Source of the DNA: Shinisaurus crocodilurus
Taxonomy: Eukaryota; Chordata; Lepidosauria; Squamata; Shinisauridae
Length of the DNA: 64,000 bases
Reading direction: 5' to 3'
Assembly: GCA_021292165.1 (NCBI GenBank)
Contig: CM037880.1
Span: 24,392,051-24,456,050, forward strand
Shown: positions 46,727-57,442 of the stretch, one piece after another
Layout of the letters: the number at the start of each line of letters is the position of its first letter
Position numbering within the stretch: the first letter of the stretch is position 1
Made by a program: the position numbers and the translations under genes
Notes under the pieces: generated by a model
What the model saw: the letters and a program-made list of their open reading frames with translations, nothing else
Told to the model about the DNA's origin: nothing
Databases searched by the model: none

Positions 46727-47699
46727 GGAGTATTCTGTCTCCCCCTTTTGTAGTGCTCCTTATGTCACCTGCCTTGCTTTCTGCCCTTGGTTTTGGCAGA
46801 AAGTAGCATATCCAGGAGGCCACCAAGTCACTTTGTGCCCTGGGAATTAAGCTTGGCCCTGGTCCATCAGCAGCTACACTCTACTTAGGTGGGGTCCGGG
46901 TTGTGGGTGGTGAGGATTCAGGGCTGGAACGCTGGGGCCGGGAAAGATGGAGGCAGATACAGACAACAGGCCCAAGGTTATACATGGGTTCAGGGCAACA
47001 GAGTCCAAACAGGGGCCAGAGGCAGAGGACAAGTCCAGGCAACAGGCAAAAGGTCAAGCAGAGTCCAAGCATGGGTCACGGCAAGCGGCAGGGTCCAGGA
47101 ATAGGCAGGGGTCAGAAATAGGCAGAGTTCCAGGGAAGAGGCAGGAACAGGCCCCAAGAGGTACCAGGCTGAGCAGGCCTGGAGGCAGGAGCATTGGTCA
47201 GGGATGAGGTCAAGCACAGCGAGACAAGGTTGGATGTAGCAGATCAGGAACAGGCTACAGCTAGCACGAGAGACTGTGTTGCTGTGGCAAAGGCTGAAGG
47301 TGAAATGCAACTCTTATATAGCCCTTTCCTGGCAGCTCCCAGCTGGTCCGCATTAGCCCACCTGGGAGTGCCTGCTGGTCTCGGCCTGAACCCTGCAAAG
47401 GTTTACCAGCCAGGGCTCCCACCATGCGAAGCCCTGCGGCCAGTTATACATAAAGCTGCTACCAGATGGCGCTGCAGGACAGGCCCTGACAGGTGGCAGC
47501 TGGATACTTGAGAAGCTTGGTGAAGCTAGTCCTTCCTCCATGAAACAGGATTCTGGCATAGCCACTGCTACCAACATGGAGAGTCTAGCCTGGGCACTGC
47601 TAGAGCTGTAGTTACTCTCGCTCCCATTGCTCAATTACATCATTAAGAGAGGAGGGTAGAACTATACTTCTTACCAGAGGTGGGAACTTTGGGAGGTCC
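46727..47699. other. Unclassified repeat sequence rich in CAGG/GGTCA motifs
   Basis: 46940-47290 is built of degenerate short direct repeats (cagagtccaag, ggcagggtccaggaa, aacaggcaaaaggtca). Similar composition is seen at 31930-32060. This probably belongs to an LTR or other repeat whose ends I could not define. Confidence 0.35.
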
Positions 47700-47709
47700 A
47701 GCATGGAGT

Positions 47710-47981
47710 AGAGTTGAGCAATCGAGCCTCGCCGGGGCAGAACGAGGCCGAATTTGGCCCCACTCACGCCCCGGCGAGGCCTTACCTTGTCTTCGGGAAT
47801 GATGCGATGGAACCCTGCGCAGGCGCGCTGGACCCCTATGGTCCGTTCTGCGCCTGCGCAGGGTCCATTTCCGGGCCCGAAAGCACCGAAAAGGTAAGGG
47901 GCTATGCGCCGCTCGAAAAAACAAGACGGGGGGGCGGGGAAATAAGGCTCGGGCGGCGCGCCCAGCCTTATTTACACGTCT
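47710..47981. mobile_element. CpG-rich palindromic insertion (272 bp)
   Basis: Flanked by agcatggagt (47700-47709) and agcgtggagt (47982-47991), a 9-of-10 target duplication. The interior is very GC- and CpG-rich, unlike its surroundings. It contains nested inverted repeats: gcctcgccggggc with gccccggcgaggc; ccttacctt with aaggtaagg; ggaaccctgcgcaggcgc with gcgcctgcgcagggtcc around a centre near 47837; aataaggct with agccttatt. No coding sequence is recognised. A foldback or MITE-type element is likely. Confidence 0.65.
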
Positions 47982-48097
47982 AGCGTGGAGTGTGAGGCCT
48001 TGGTGGAGGTATGGCGTCTCCGAAGTTGCTTGAAGGGCCTTGTTCCAAAGCAAGGCTTTTAACTTGTCTGCCTGGTGCTTTCTAGCCTGACGCGTAA

Positions 48098-48200
48098 ATT
48101 TATTTATTTATTTATTATATTTATACCCCGCCTTTTTTCCTGCAAGGAACCCAAGGCAGCTTATATTATCCTCATCCTCCTCTCCATTTTATCCTGGCAG
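48098..48200 (-). mobile_element. tRNA-type SINE tail, minus, truncated
   Basis: tttatttatttattatattt, then ataccccgccttttttcctg and caaggaacccaaggcagctt, matching the tail of the copy at 23874. Confidence 0.7.
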
Positions 48201-48397
48201 TGATGACATGATTCCACTTGATGAGCCTCTCCGAGACAGACAAGGTACAAAGAGTGGCCATCTGCTGGGGGCAGTTTTGTACATTTAACACACTTTTGGA
48301 AAGGCGCTTTCGCTGGCATGGCAGAGTAGAGAACGGAGGGTGACAACAACGACAATCAGGAAGAGAAGAAGACAGGGGGAACAACAAACGGATATAA

Positions 48398-48430
48398 TAA
48401 TTATATATATATATATGTATGTATATGTAG
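48398..48430. repeat. TA/TG simple repeat
   Basis: attatatatatatatatgta then tgtatatgtag. Confidence 0.85.
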
Positions 48431-48509
48431 AAAGACGGAGACACAAAGGAAAAGCAGGAAATGTTTTGCCTCAGCTGAAACTTGCTATACAGCAAGAGGA
48501 ACCTCAAAT

Positions 48510-48700
48510 GCTGCCATACACAATGGCGGTCAAAGAGGAACTGAAGGATTGGGCGGGAGCCCCAATAGAGGGCATGCGTGGGGGAGGGGCTCCCGCCCAA
48601 AAGTTCTCCTCAGCTATGGAACGTTCCTGAGCTGGCCTCCGCGCAGGCGCAGAGCCCATGAGTGTGATGCACAGAGACCACGAAGAAGAATTTGTGTTGG
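48510..48700. repeat. DIRS-associated end-like sequence
   Basis: gcgcaggcgcagagcccatg then agtgtgatgcacagagacca and cgaag. The same motif occurs at 30105-30180 and, inverted, at 60453-60560 and 60840-60890 next to a DIRS recombinase. Contains a G/C-rich inverted pair (gggcgggagccccaa and ggggctcccgccc). Confidence 0.55.
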
Positions 48701-48879
48701 CACTGCCTTCTCGAGCAGGAGGAGTTACCCTTTCCTGTTGACTCCAATCCTCCACTGACAGAATTCTCACTTTATGCACCTCAGTTGCTCATTCTCAGGC
48801 TACACATGGGAATGAAAATGAAGCTTTTACTTGATGAACTTCCATTTTTCTCATAGGAAGAACTGAAGGATATTCAAAG

Positions 48880-49765
48880 TTGGGTTAGGTCCCAACCCAA
48901 CTTTAAAAATAATAATCCCAACCAAGTATATGCTGATGGGATCTGAGCTAGCAGTGACTGACCAAGAAAGAGATGTTGGGGTTGTGGTGGACAGCTCAAT
49001 GAAAACGTCAATCCAGTGTGTGGCTGCTGTGAAAAAGGCAAATTCCATGTTAGGCATAATTAGGAAAGGACTCAAAAATAAAACTGTCCTAATCGTACTC
49101 CCCTTATACAAATCTATGGTGTGACCACACTTGTAATAGTGTGTATAGTTCTGGTCACTGTACCTAAAAAAGGATATTGTAGAGTTGGAAAAAGTGCAGA
49201 AAACGGCAACTAAATGATCAAAGGGCTGGAGCAACTCTCGTATAAGAAAAGGTTACAACATCTGGGACTGCTTAGCTTCAAAAACAGGCAAGTAAAGGAA
49301 GACATGATAGAGGTGTAAAAATTACGCATGGTGTGGCAAAAGTAGATAGGGATCATTTTTTCTCCCTCTCTCATAATACTAGAACCCAGGGTCATCCCAT
49401 GAAGTTGATTGGTAGGAGATTCAGGACAAATAAAAGTACTTCTTTCACACAGCACATAGTCAAACTATGGAATTCCTTCTACAAGATGTAGTGATGGCCA
49501 GCAATTTGGATGGCTTTAAAAGGTAGTTGGACAAATTCATGGAGGATAAGGCTATTGATGGTTACTAGTCCTGATGGCTATATGCTACCTCAAGTAGCAG
49601 AGGCAGTATGCCTATGTACACCAGTTGATGGGGAACATGGGTGGGTGCTGTTGCACTCATGCCCTGCTTGTGGGTTTCTCATGGGCAGTTGGATGGCCAC
49701 TGTGTGAACAGAATGCTGCACTAGATGGACCTTGGTCTGGTCCAGCATGGCTCTTATGTTAATGG
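48880..49765 (+). mobile_element. CR1 LINE, C-terminal RT and 3' end
   Basis: TDQERDVGVVVDSSMKTSIQ, VKKANSMLGIIRKGLKNKTV and LPLYKSMV are the CR1 RT C-terminal block. Degenerate codons follow, then the 3' UTR gatggccactgtgtgaacag, aatgctgcactagatggacc, ttggtctggtccagcatggc. Broken by several stops. Confidence 0.82.
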
Positions 49766-51229
49766 GTGAGGGCTCTTTCCCAAATGGCTGTGGACATTGC
49801 TGCATATCTAACTGGATATTCCAGAATGCATACAACCTATAAATTGGAGGAGAAATAGGCAAAGGCACTGTACTCCCTCAACCAACAAGGAATAGCTATG
49901 GAGACTGTGGACATGTCCCCTAGAAGGGGCACATCAAATCCACCATCCTCCAAAGCTTCCATAAATAGACTTGTAAGTATAAGATAACCTCTTTATGTAA
50001 CATCCTTGGACATTTGCATCACTGGATAAGGAGCTTTGCTGCCCCTACTCTAAGGCATAGCTAGAGAGAGCACATTCTTTAACATTCTCCCTACTATCCT
50101 GTTTGTGTCCTTGAGGCTTTAAAGCGGATGATCCACCAACTCCACACACTGCCTATGTTCCTCTCTCCCTCCACAGCTGTTGCCCTTCTTCCTTTGTCAG
50201 CCCAGGCAGATAGCAGGTGGTGTCCAGTGATGACAACAGAATTGGGTGCCACTGCCCACCACTGCTCTGACTAGGGGAGCTTCATCAACAGAATAGAGGT
50301 GGACAGCGTTGGTGAATACTGCTGGTCCATCATGGAGACTGTCTTCTCTAGAAAGGAAGGCTTGGGAGCCTCCACTGTCCATATGGGACAGCAACCTCTT
50401 GCAACAGAGGCTGCAGCAGAGGAAGAGATTGGGAGCTGGGTCATTCCCTCAGCTCTGCTGAGACCAGTTCAATCAGGCATTTCCCCCCTCAACTACCACA
50501 TAACAGCACCATTCTGTCAGGATGTAGTAGAAGGTGAGATGGCAAGCAGAGCCACTCTATTGACTCTGAGAAACCAACTCTATTTGGCTCGTCCTCTCCC
50601 TTAACTGCTTCCTTTCCAGGTGGTCAATAACTACTATGTAACATTAGAAAATGGTGCCTGAGTTTCCCTGTTCTCTTTGAGAACTATGAAAATTCGAATT
50701 CATCTTAAATATAGAGGGTGGGTCAGTCTGGAGTATCATCCTGTCACTCTGAAAGATACAGAGTTCCTGATCCACAGATAGGGCTCCAATCTCTGGCATC
50801 CTGCATGCTGAAGTAAGTACTACCATAAAATGAGTTTTGAAAGTGAAACTCTAGGGGAAGCAACACGAAGAGGTTCAAACAAATGGAATAAGATGGAAGA
50901 CACTGTCAACCTGAGCCTCAATTGACATATGTCATATGTGGGCAACCCACAGCCCTCAGACACCTTCAGAGCCACCTGTGAAGATCCCAAGCCAATGTGC
51001 TGAATTTTGCTGCCTCCTTTCCAAATTTTCCTGCAAATCATGCTCCTACAAGCCTGCCACTCAGCTATTTGGTGGGCTAGGGGAGCACAATTTTCTTTCA
51101 GAGAATGGTACTTGGATGACTGTTCACATGCACCCCATGTAAATCGCAGTCCCCTAGACCAGCAAAATGCTGTTTGGTAGGGTGGAGCAAATGAAACTAT
51201 TATGGAGAAGATGGTACACAAGGAAAGTC
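49766..51229. other. Intron, nothing recognised
   Basis: No clear repeat or coding match in either strand. Confidence 0.35.
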
Positions 51230-51395
51230 ATCCCTGAACCTCTTCCACATGAAAATCTTGTTAGATTCAGCCTGTCAAGATCCTTTTGAATCTTGATTAT
51301 TTTCTATAGCATTGGCTATCCCTCCTAGCTTTGTATAATCAGCAAATTTGATAAGCAAACCATCTACACCCTCATCCAGGTCTTACTGAACAGCA
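51230..51395 (-). mobile_element. CR1 LINE, RT segment downstream of the RTE insertion
   Basis: Minus-strand translation DLDEGVDGLLIKFADYTKLG then GIANAIEN: the CR1 active-site region, with FADD changed to FADY. It continues at 53014 on the other side of the inserted element. Confidence 0.78.
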
Positions 51396-53013
51396 GGTCA
51401 GGTCAGGCGATCACTCGTGACCGAGTAAGATTGTCTTCCAGGATAAAAATTTACAAAAAGGTGAATTTAAAAGGAGGAAAATTCTAAAGAAAATTGTGTA
51501 GACTCTAGCGATGGGTCCGTAAGTGACTGTGGAGGCCAATTCTAGATCCACACAGCTTCCCACAGTGAGGACACAGGTTACCAGATGGAAGATGGTCCTG
51601 TAAAGGATTCATTTGACGTGCTTTTCGCTTAGCACGTTTCTCCCTTTCACCTTGCACTCGGGCTTCTTCAAAGTCCATAGAACCTTTGTGAAAGGCCAAC
51701 CTCCAGTTAAAGCATTCATGGGCCAGAAGAGCTACCCAGTTCTCGATGTTTATATTGCATTTTTTTAGATTAGCCTTAAGAACATCTTTAAACCTCTTAT
51801 ATTGACCACCGATATTCCGCTTTCCATCCTTGAGTTGGGAATAAAGTAACTGCTTTGGGAGACGGCAGTCAGGCATTCGAACAACAAGACCGGTCCACTG
51901 AAGTTGGCAGTTGAAGGATCATTTTTTCAACGCTAGTAGTCTTTGCTTCTTCCAGTACACTGACATTTGTCCACCTATCTTCCCAAGTAATTCGCAGGAT
52001 TTTCCGGAGGCAACGTTGATGAAATCTTTCAAGGAGTTGGAGGTGACGTTTATAGATAGTCCATGTTTCGCAGGCATACAATAAAGTTGGTAATACAATG
52101 GCTTCATAAACCAGTGTTTTGGTCTTCTTACAAATATCCCGATCCTTGAACACTCTATGTTTCATTCGAGAAAACGTGGCACTAGCGGAGCTCAGACAAT
52201 GCTGGATTTCACTGTCGATGTTAGCTGTAACAGAAAGATAGCTGCCAAGATAGAGAAAATGATCGACATTTTCAAGTGTTGTCCCGCCAAGCTGGATAGA
52301 TGGCATCACCAAAGGGTTAGCTTGCACTTGCTGATGAAGCACTTTGGTTTTTTTGATGTTAAGTGAGAGACCAAGTTTTCCGTATGCTTCTGCAAAAGCA
52401 TTTAGGATAGTTTGGAGATCATCCTCTGAATGTGCGGAGACCACATTATCATCAGCATACTGAAGTTCCACAACAGAGGTTGTAATTACCTTACTTTTTG
52501 CTTTCAGCCTGCTGAGATTAAAAAGCTTTCCATCTGTTCGATATATAATTCCCACACCAGTGGGAAGTTTACCCTCGACAAGATGTAAAATCATGGCGAT
52601 GAAAATAGCAAATAATCTTGGGGCAATAACACATCCCTGTTTAACACCTGATCCCACTTTAAATGGAGCACCATGAGAGCCGTTGTTGTCCAAGACCGTA
52701 GCCGTCATGTTGTCATGGAGAAGTCGCAAGATATTCACAAATTTATTGGGGCATCCAATTTTCATAAGGATAGTCCAGAGAGCTTTCGGTCTACAGTATC
52801 AAAGGCCTTAGCAAGATCAATAAATGCCATATAAAGGGGTTGATTTTGCTCCCGGCATTTTTCTTGGAGCTGACATGCAGTAAAAATCATGTCTACTGTC
52901 CCTCTAGAGGGGCGGAAACCATATTGAGTTTCAGGGAGGATCTCTTCTGAAATAGATAGAAGACGGTTTGCGAGAATCCTGGCAAATATTTTACCTGCGG
53001 TAGCTAAGAGAAA
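51396..53013 (-). mobile_element. RTE-like LINE, copy 2, with C-terminal zinc finger
   Basis: Flanked by perfect 12-bp target duplications tactgaacagca (51384-51395 and 53014-53025). The 3' end has a short TGACC repeat. Minus-strand ORF pieces: GFRPSRGTVDMIFTACQLQE and FIDLAKAFDTVDR; GVKQGCVIAPRLFAIFIAMI; an ELQYADDNVVSAHSEDDLQT active site; VLPTLLYACETWTIYKRHLQ; LPKQLLYSQLKDGKRNIGGQ. The C-terminus ends CPHCGKLCGSRIGLHSHLRT-H, a C2H2 finger (spacing 2-12-3). YADD is intact, but frameshifts lie near 51880 and 52780. 5'-truncated. Confidence 0.85.
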
Positions 53014-53520
53014 TACTGAACAGCACTCTACTAGAGACATCCATCCAGGAGGAAGCAGAGCCATGAATGAGCAATTGCTGAGTATGGTTGCTCAATCAGC
53101 TATTGATCCACCTAAGCGTAGTAGCGTCCAATCCACATTTTATCACCTTGTCAAGAAGGATATTATGGGAGATAAGATTGGTTTGGCATTACTTATTCCT
53201 GACAAACCCATGTTGCTCCTACTAACAAATGCATTATTTTCTAGATGCTCACAGATCAACATTTTAATAATCTGTTCTAGAATTTTGCCTGATGCTGACA
53301 TCATGTTGACTGGTCTGTAGTTTCTTGGATCCACCCTCTTCCCCTTTTTGAAGATGGGAACATTTGCCTGTCTCCAGTCTTCTGGCACCTCACCTATTCT
53401 CCAGGATTTCTCAAAGATTACAGATAGCAGCTCTGAAATAACATCCACAAGCTCCTTAAGCACCCAGGGATGTAATCCATCTGGTCTTAAACTCGTATTT
53501 CTTAGGGGTTGGGTCTAAAG
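53014..53520 (-). mobile_element. CR1 LINE, RT segment upstream of the RTE insertion
   Basis: LKELVDVISELLSVIFEKSW, RIGEVPEDWRQANVPIFKKG, and RVDPRNYRPVNMMSASGKIL then EQIIKMLI: CR1 RT blocks 1 to 3, in one open frame at 53143-53463. Confidence 0.85.
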
Positions 53521-54950
53521 GACCTTTCTAGGAATTATGAAGCTATCCCCTTTTAAGGGAAGAGGTACTTTTTTAATGTGAACTCCACCCTATACAGAGG
53601 AGCGTGACTCTCAAATTTATCTTTGGAAGTGGGTATTTGAAAAAATGGTAGGAACAGTCTGCCCAGGTTCTAGACCTCCGCTAAAGGAACTATGTCTACA
53701 GTGGTAGGCAGAGCAAAATATCTCTTCTCCACATCCCCAGCATGGAATGACCAATGACTGCAACTGTTGTCTAGACTTCTCATTTCCAGTGTAAGAACAA
53801 GACTGAAAGGAACAGTGCCTAGATGAGGTGCTGCTCTGTCAGAGCAGTAGCTGCACTGAGAGAAAAACTGTGGGAATGGGTTCTTTCTAACTCTGATGGT
53901 TTTAGAAACTCTGGATTCACTTCCACCTTTGAAAACAAGTGGAAAGGAATTTAGAATTCAGCTGACTCATCATCTCTGTTGTGGTAGTGATCGTGCCAGA
54001 GGATGAGCTAGCCCTGAAGTACAGGTGGAACTGGCACCACACTTCCCACCAAGATGCATTCTTCTGCACGAAGGAACGCTGAAAGTGCCACATCCTAGCT
54101 CCTGTCTTAGTGAGGGAGAGGGAAATGGAGTGTAGGAACTGTCCACAGTGTAGGAAAGCATCAGATGTTGGCTCCTGACCCACAGTTTCCCCAGCCCATG
54201 CCCAGAAATCTGGTGCAGGTGCAGAAAAATAAGGAAGGGTGAAATAGTTATCTTATATTTTAATTTTTCTTTTCTTTTTAAATGGTGCTCTTCAGGTGGC
54301 TTCTAAGGTAGAAAAGGAGGTAGTGGCATGGCAGTTAAGGAGATCATGGCTAAGGTGGACAGGGTGGCTTCAAAGGAGAAAAAAAAAACCTGCCTTCCTG
54401 ACTAAGGCAAGAGAACAGATGAGGATTCACTGGTGGGAAGTTCTAGCTTTATAGGAAGAGGCATTTTAACCCTGCCCTGCCAATTCCAGAACCTAACTCA
54501 ACTACCTAAAAGGAAAGAATAGCTGAGATGCATAAAGGGGAGATCTTCTGTAAAGCCTCTGTTGCTGTTCACACTGAAGAAGAGCCCTTCTGTGGAAGAG
54601 AGTTATTAGCAGGAACAAAATTGATGGACTCTTCAGCTGCTGCTCTGTTCAAAATATGTCATCTGTTAAAAATTAGTTGCTCACCATGAGTCTAAAGTAA
54701 ATTATAACAGATGACCAATACAATTAACATAATTATTTAAAAGGTTATATTTTGTTTCTGCATCTTTTCACATAATAAAAGAACTAGTTATAAAAACATT
54801 TCTAATTCATTGCATTAAAAAGATTAATCCTGAATAGTTATTGTAACATTAATCATAAGGAACAACAGTGTACATAGAGAAATACTTAATATTGTTACTA
54901 TATGTTTCACATATTTCCTATCAAACCTTATCAACTAATATTCCAGGTTT
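53521..54950. other. Intron, nothing recognised
   Basis: Low-complexity A-rich patches at 54380-54390. No family match in either strand. Confidence 0.35.
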
Positions 54951-54958
54951 TAGTTTAC

Positions 54959-54991
54959 CTCTTCCATCTCGTGGACCTCCTTTTCAAACCA
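54959..54991 (-). CDS. CCDC7: CCDC7 exon D
   Basis: 33 nt encoding WFEKEVHEMEE, phase 0 to 0. Acceptor tttttcaag, donor gtaaac. It aligns with the WFQWQVNQMEE segment of human CCDC7 (from memory). The following intron, about 14.6 kb, is the largest in the window and holds a DIRS element, CR1, RTE-like and L2-like elements. Confidence 0.83.
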
Positions 54992-55086
54992 CTTGAAAAA
55001 TAAAAAAATAAATAATATTAGGCAATGACAGATTATACTTTTTCAGAAATTATATATATGTAATAATACAAAGAACAGTTTCTTAC

Positions 55087-55107
55087 CTTAAGCAATGATT
55101 CTAATAT
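55087..55107 (-). CDS. CCDC7: CCDC7 exon C, 21-nt microexon
   Basis: Only 21 nt (ILESLLK), phase 0 to 0. Acceptor atttcctag, donor gtaaga. It continues directly into WFEKEV of the next exon, matching the ILESLFKWF stretch of CCDC7. The intron to exon D is only 95 nt, against kilobases elsewhere. Without the flanking exons and the family match, an exon this short would be missed. Confidence 0.82.
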
Positions 55108-55448
55108 CTAGGAAATAAAATATAAAGTATAATTTAACACCAAATTTATCTTTATAAATATAACATGAAACTTTATCATTGAATAACTACCCTTTCCATA
55201 TGTGCATTTCATCCCTTGATTACTTGCAACATCAAATGGGAACTTGCACATTTGAATGCGGTACTACAGATCAAATATAACACACTTCTCTGCTTAAAAT
55301 CATTCCCTCCCAGAGTTGCTTTTCTTTGAAAAATTGTATTGAGGATTTGTTACGTGTGTTTGTGTAATAAGAAGAGATTTGTCTTAATAATGCCACTTCT
55401 ACCATGTTTCTTAGGGCAGCCCCAGCATGCCCACTTCTTCCCTTAGAG

Positions 55449-56369
55449 CAATGATGGCGAACCTTTTTGAGCCTGAGTGCCCAAACTACAACACAAAACC
55501 AACTTATTTATTTCAAAGTGCCAACACTGCAATTAAAGCCTGAATACCGAGATTTTAGTTTTAGAAAAACAACTCATACAGTTGTCCGAACTAATTAACA
55601 TCTTTTGTCTTTAAAGAAAAACACAATAACAGAGCTTTCAATGATACAAACAGTTTTTTGTTGGAAAAAAAATCAACTAAAAAAATTATTATAGTACTAC
55701 ATTGTACACATAGCCTGAAGGGAATTTATACAAACTTTTTAAATAATTAGGCACATGTATTTTTGGATAAGAGATTCTCAACTTGTAATATGATTATATG
55801 CCAGACTGAAATTGTATGGGGCAAGCTTTACCCCGGGTCCTTTCCCTGCTTCTACAGGTGTTGGATTAGTAAAAGTAAAAGTCAACCTGTACTAGGATGA
55901 GCAAGATAAACAAGAAAACGAAACGTGCTTAACACATTTTAAACACTTTATGTCTTGGACTGCAAACACTGCATTAGGTAAAAGTTTGCATTGGGCATGC
56001 TTTTGCACAATTAATGTGATTTTTTGCTATTGCATGCATGCTGATAATTTGTCAACCCTTGGCTCATACTCCGTTAGTTTGAGAGCAACACATGCAGCTC
56101 AGGTCAACTGTTAGGGCTTTACATCCAAGCCATGCTCCATGCATCATTCTTCAAAATCTTTTAAATGTGCTAACAATGTAGAAAAGAATTCTGTAACAGG
56201 AATTCTAGAATAAAATCATTCTGTTCCACACTGTGAGAAAGAACAAGATCGTTAGTGTTTTGCAGAAGGGGACGGTCTTTTCGCGATCTGGTGACCAATG
56301 GCTCGAGTGCCCACAGAGAGGTCCCTGCGTGCCGGCTGAGGCACCCGTGCCATAGGTTCGCCATCGCTG
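55449..56369. mobile_element. Non-autonomous hAT element, OC1-like ends
   Basis: Perfect 8-bp target duplication ccttagag (55441-55448 and 56370-56377). Terminal inverted repeats CAATGATGGCGAACCT and, reversed, CAGCGATGGCGAACCT (14 of 16). The subterminal gagcctgagtgcccaaacta then caacacaaaaccaacttatt resembles, from memory, OposCharlie1 (OC1), a hAT family spread by horizontal transfer. 921 bp without a transposase frame. Confidence 0.8.
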
Positions 56370-56377
56370 CCTTAGAG

Positions 56378-56720
56378 CAAGGTGATGAACCTCTTTCAGC
56401 TCGAGGACCGAAATCACATTTGGAGAAGTTCTCCAGGGTTGCATTCCAGTAGTGAGTGGGGCTGAAAGCAAAAGGGGGCAGGGACAATTTTTTTAAAAAA
56501 TACTGGGATATTTTAGCTTAAAGCTCTGACTGCCGGTAATTAAGCCTTAGGACAGGCATTTCAACATTTTAGAAGAGGAAAAAACTATGGAAAATCCAGG
56601 GAAAACATCAAACAATCAGCAGTAAAGGGAAAGGGACATGGCTATCTAGGAAACCCCAGAAGGCCAGAATGGGGACTGGGCCCCAGAAGGCTAGATTTGG
56701 CTTGTGGGCTTTAGGGCTTT
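56378..56720. mobile_element. Second hAT-like repeat, interrupted by the OC1-like element
   Basis: caaggtgatgaacctctttc, then agctcgaggaccgaaatcac has the same architecture as known GATGGGGAACC-type hAT repeats. The right side (gaaggctagatttggcttgt) may be its other end. Boundaries uncertain. Confidence 0.4.
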
Positions 56721-57127
56721 GCTGCATTCCCCACCTGGACATTTTGTAACGAAGCCACTTTGGCTTCTTGATACTGGGATGCCTTGATGCTCAAAAGTGG
56801 ACTGTTGTTTTGTTTTGTGTTGTTTTAAATACCTCTGGATTAAGAAAACCAAAAGCTGTTTGGGATGGTTCTGTGAGCATATATTTAAAAAGAGGCAGCC
56901 ATTCTGCAGCTTAGCAAGGGAGAATAACAAGGCTTTTCTACCAGCCTGTTTGACCCAAAAGGAACCAGGCCCTTTTCTTCTTGGACTCCAGCAGCAGCTA
57001 GCCATTCTGCTTGGGAAGGAAAAAGAAATTATTCCACTGGCTTGTTTTGACCTATTTTTATTGCATATTTCTTTCATTAGCCATTTTGAGTTTTTCTGTT
57101 GGAAAAGAAAGGTGGGATATAAATACA

Positions 57128-57442
57128 GGGCAGTATCCAATGGGGCCATTGCTCAAGCAGCCCTTCCCACCAATTCTGTTGCGTAAACAGACCCTCCCGC
57201 CAATTCCATTGTGCAAGCGGGACCCACCACTTGCGCAATGAAATTCAATGCTTCCTACAGAAAGTTCCAAAATGAGCAGAAATGCTAGTTTCTGGATCAG
57301 GGTAGGTCAGCAGAGCTCCCTTATGTGAGCTCTGCTGACCTGCCCCATTCCAGAATTGAGCGTTTCCACTCGTTTCCAATTGCTCCTGGAAGCGCTAAAT
57401 CTCGGCATCGGCAGGGGCACAGTGCCTCATTGGATACTGCCC
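57128..57442. mobile_element. MITE with GGGCAGTATCCAATG ends, copy 2
   Basis: gggcagtatccaatg at the left and cattggatactgccc at the right are perfect 15-bp inverted repeats apart from one position. 315 bp. Same termini as 9142-9411. Confidence 0.78.

Noticed and set aside
46889..47310. Several overlapping open frames on both strands, 60 to 106 codons
   Set aside because: They arise from a biased repetitive sequence (CAGG/GGTCA motifs), with no domain similarity.
47643..48053. 136-codon Arg-rich minus-strand frame
   Set aside because: It is explained by the GC-rich palindromic insertion, where stop codons are rare by composition.
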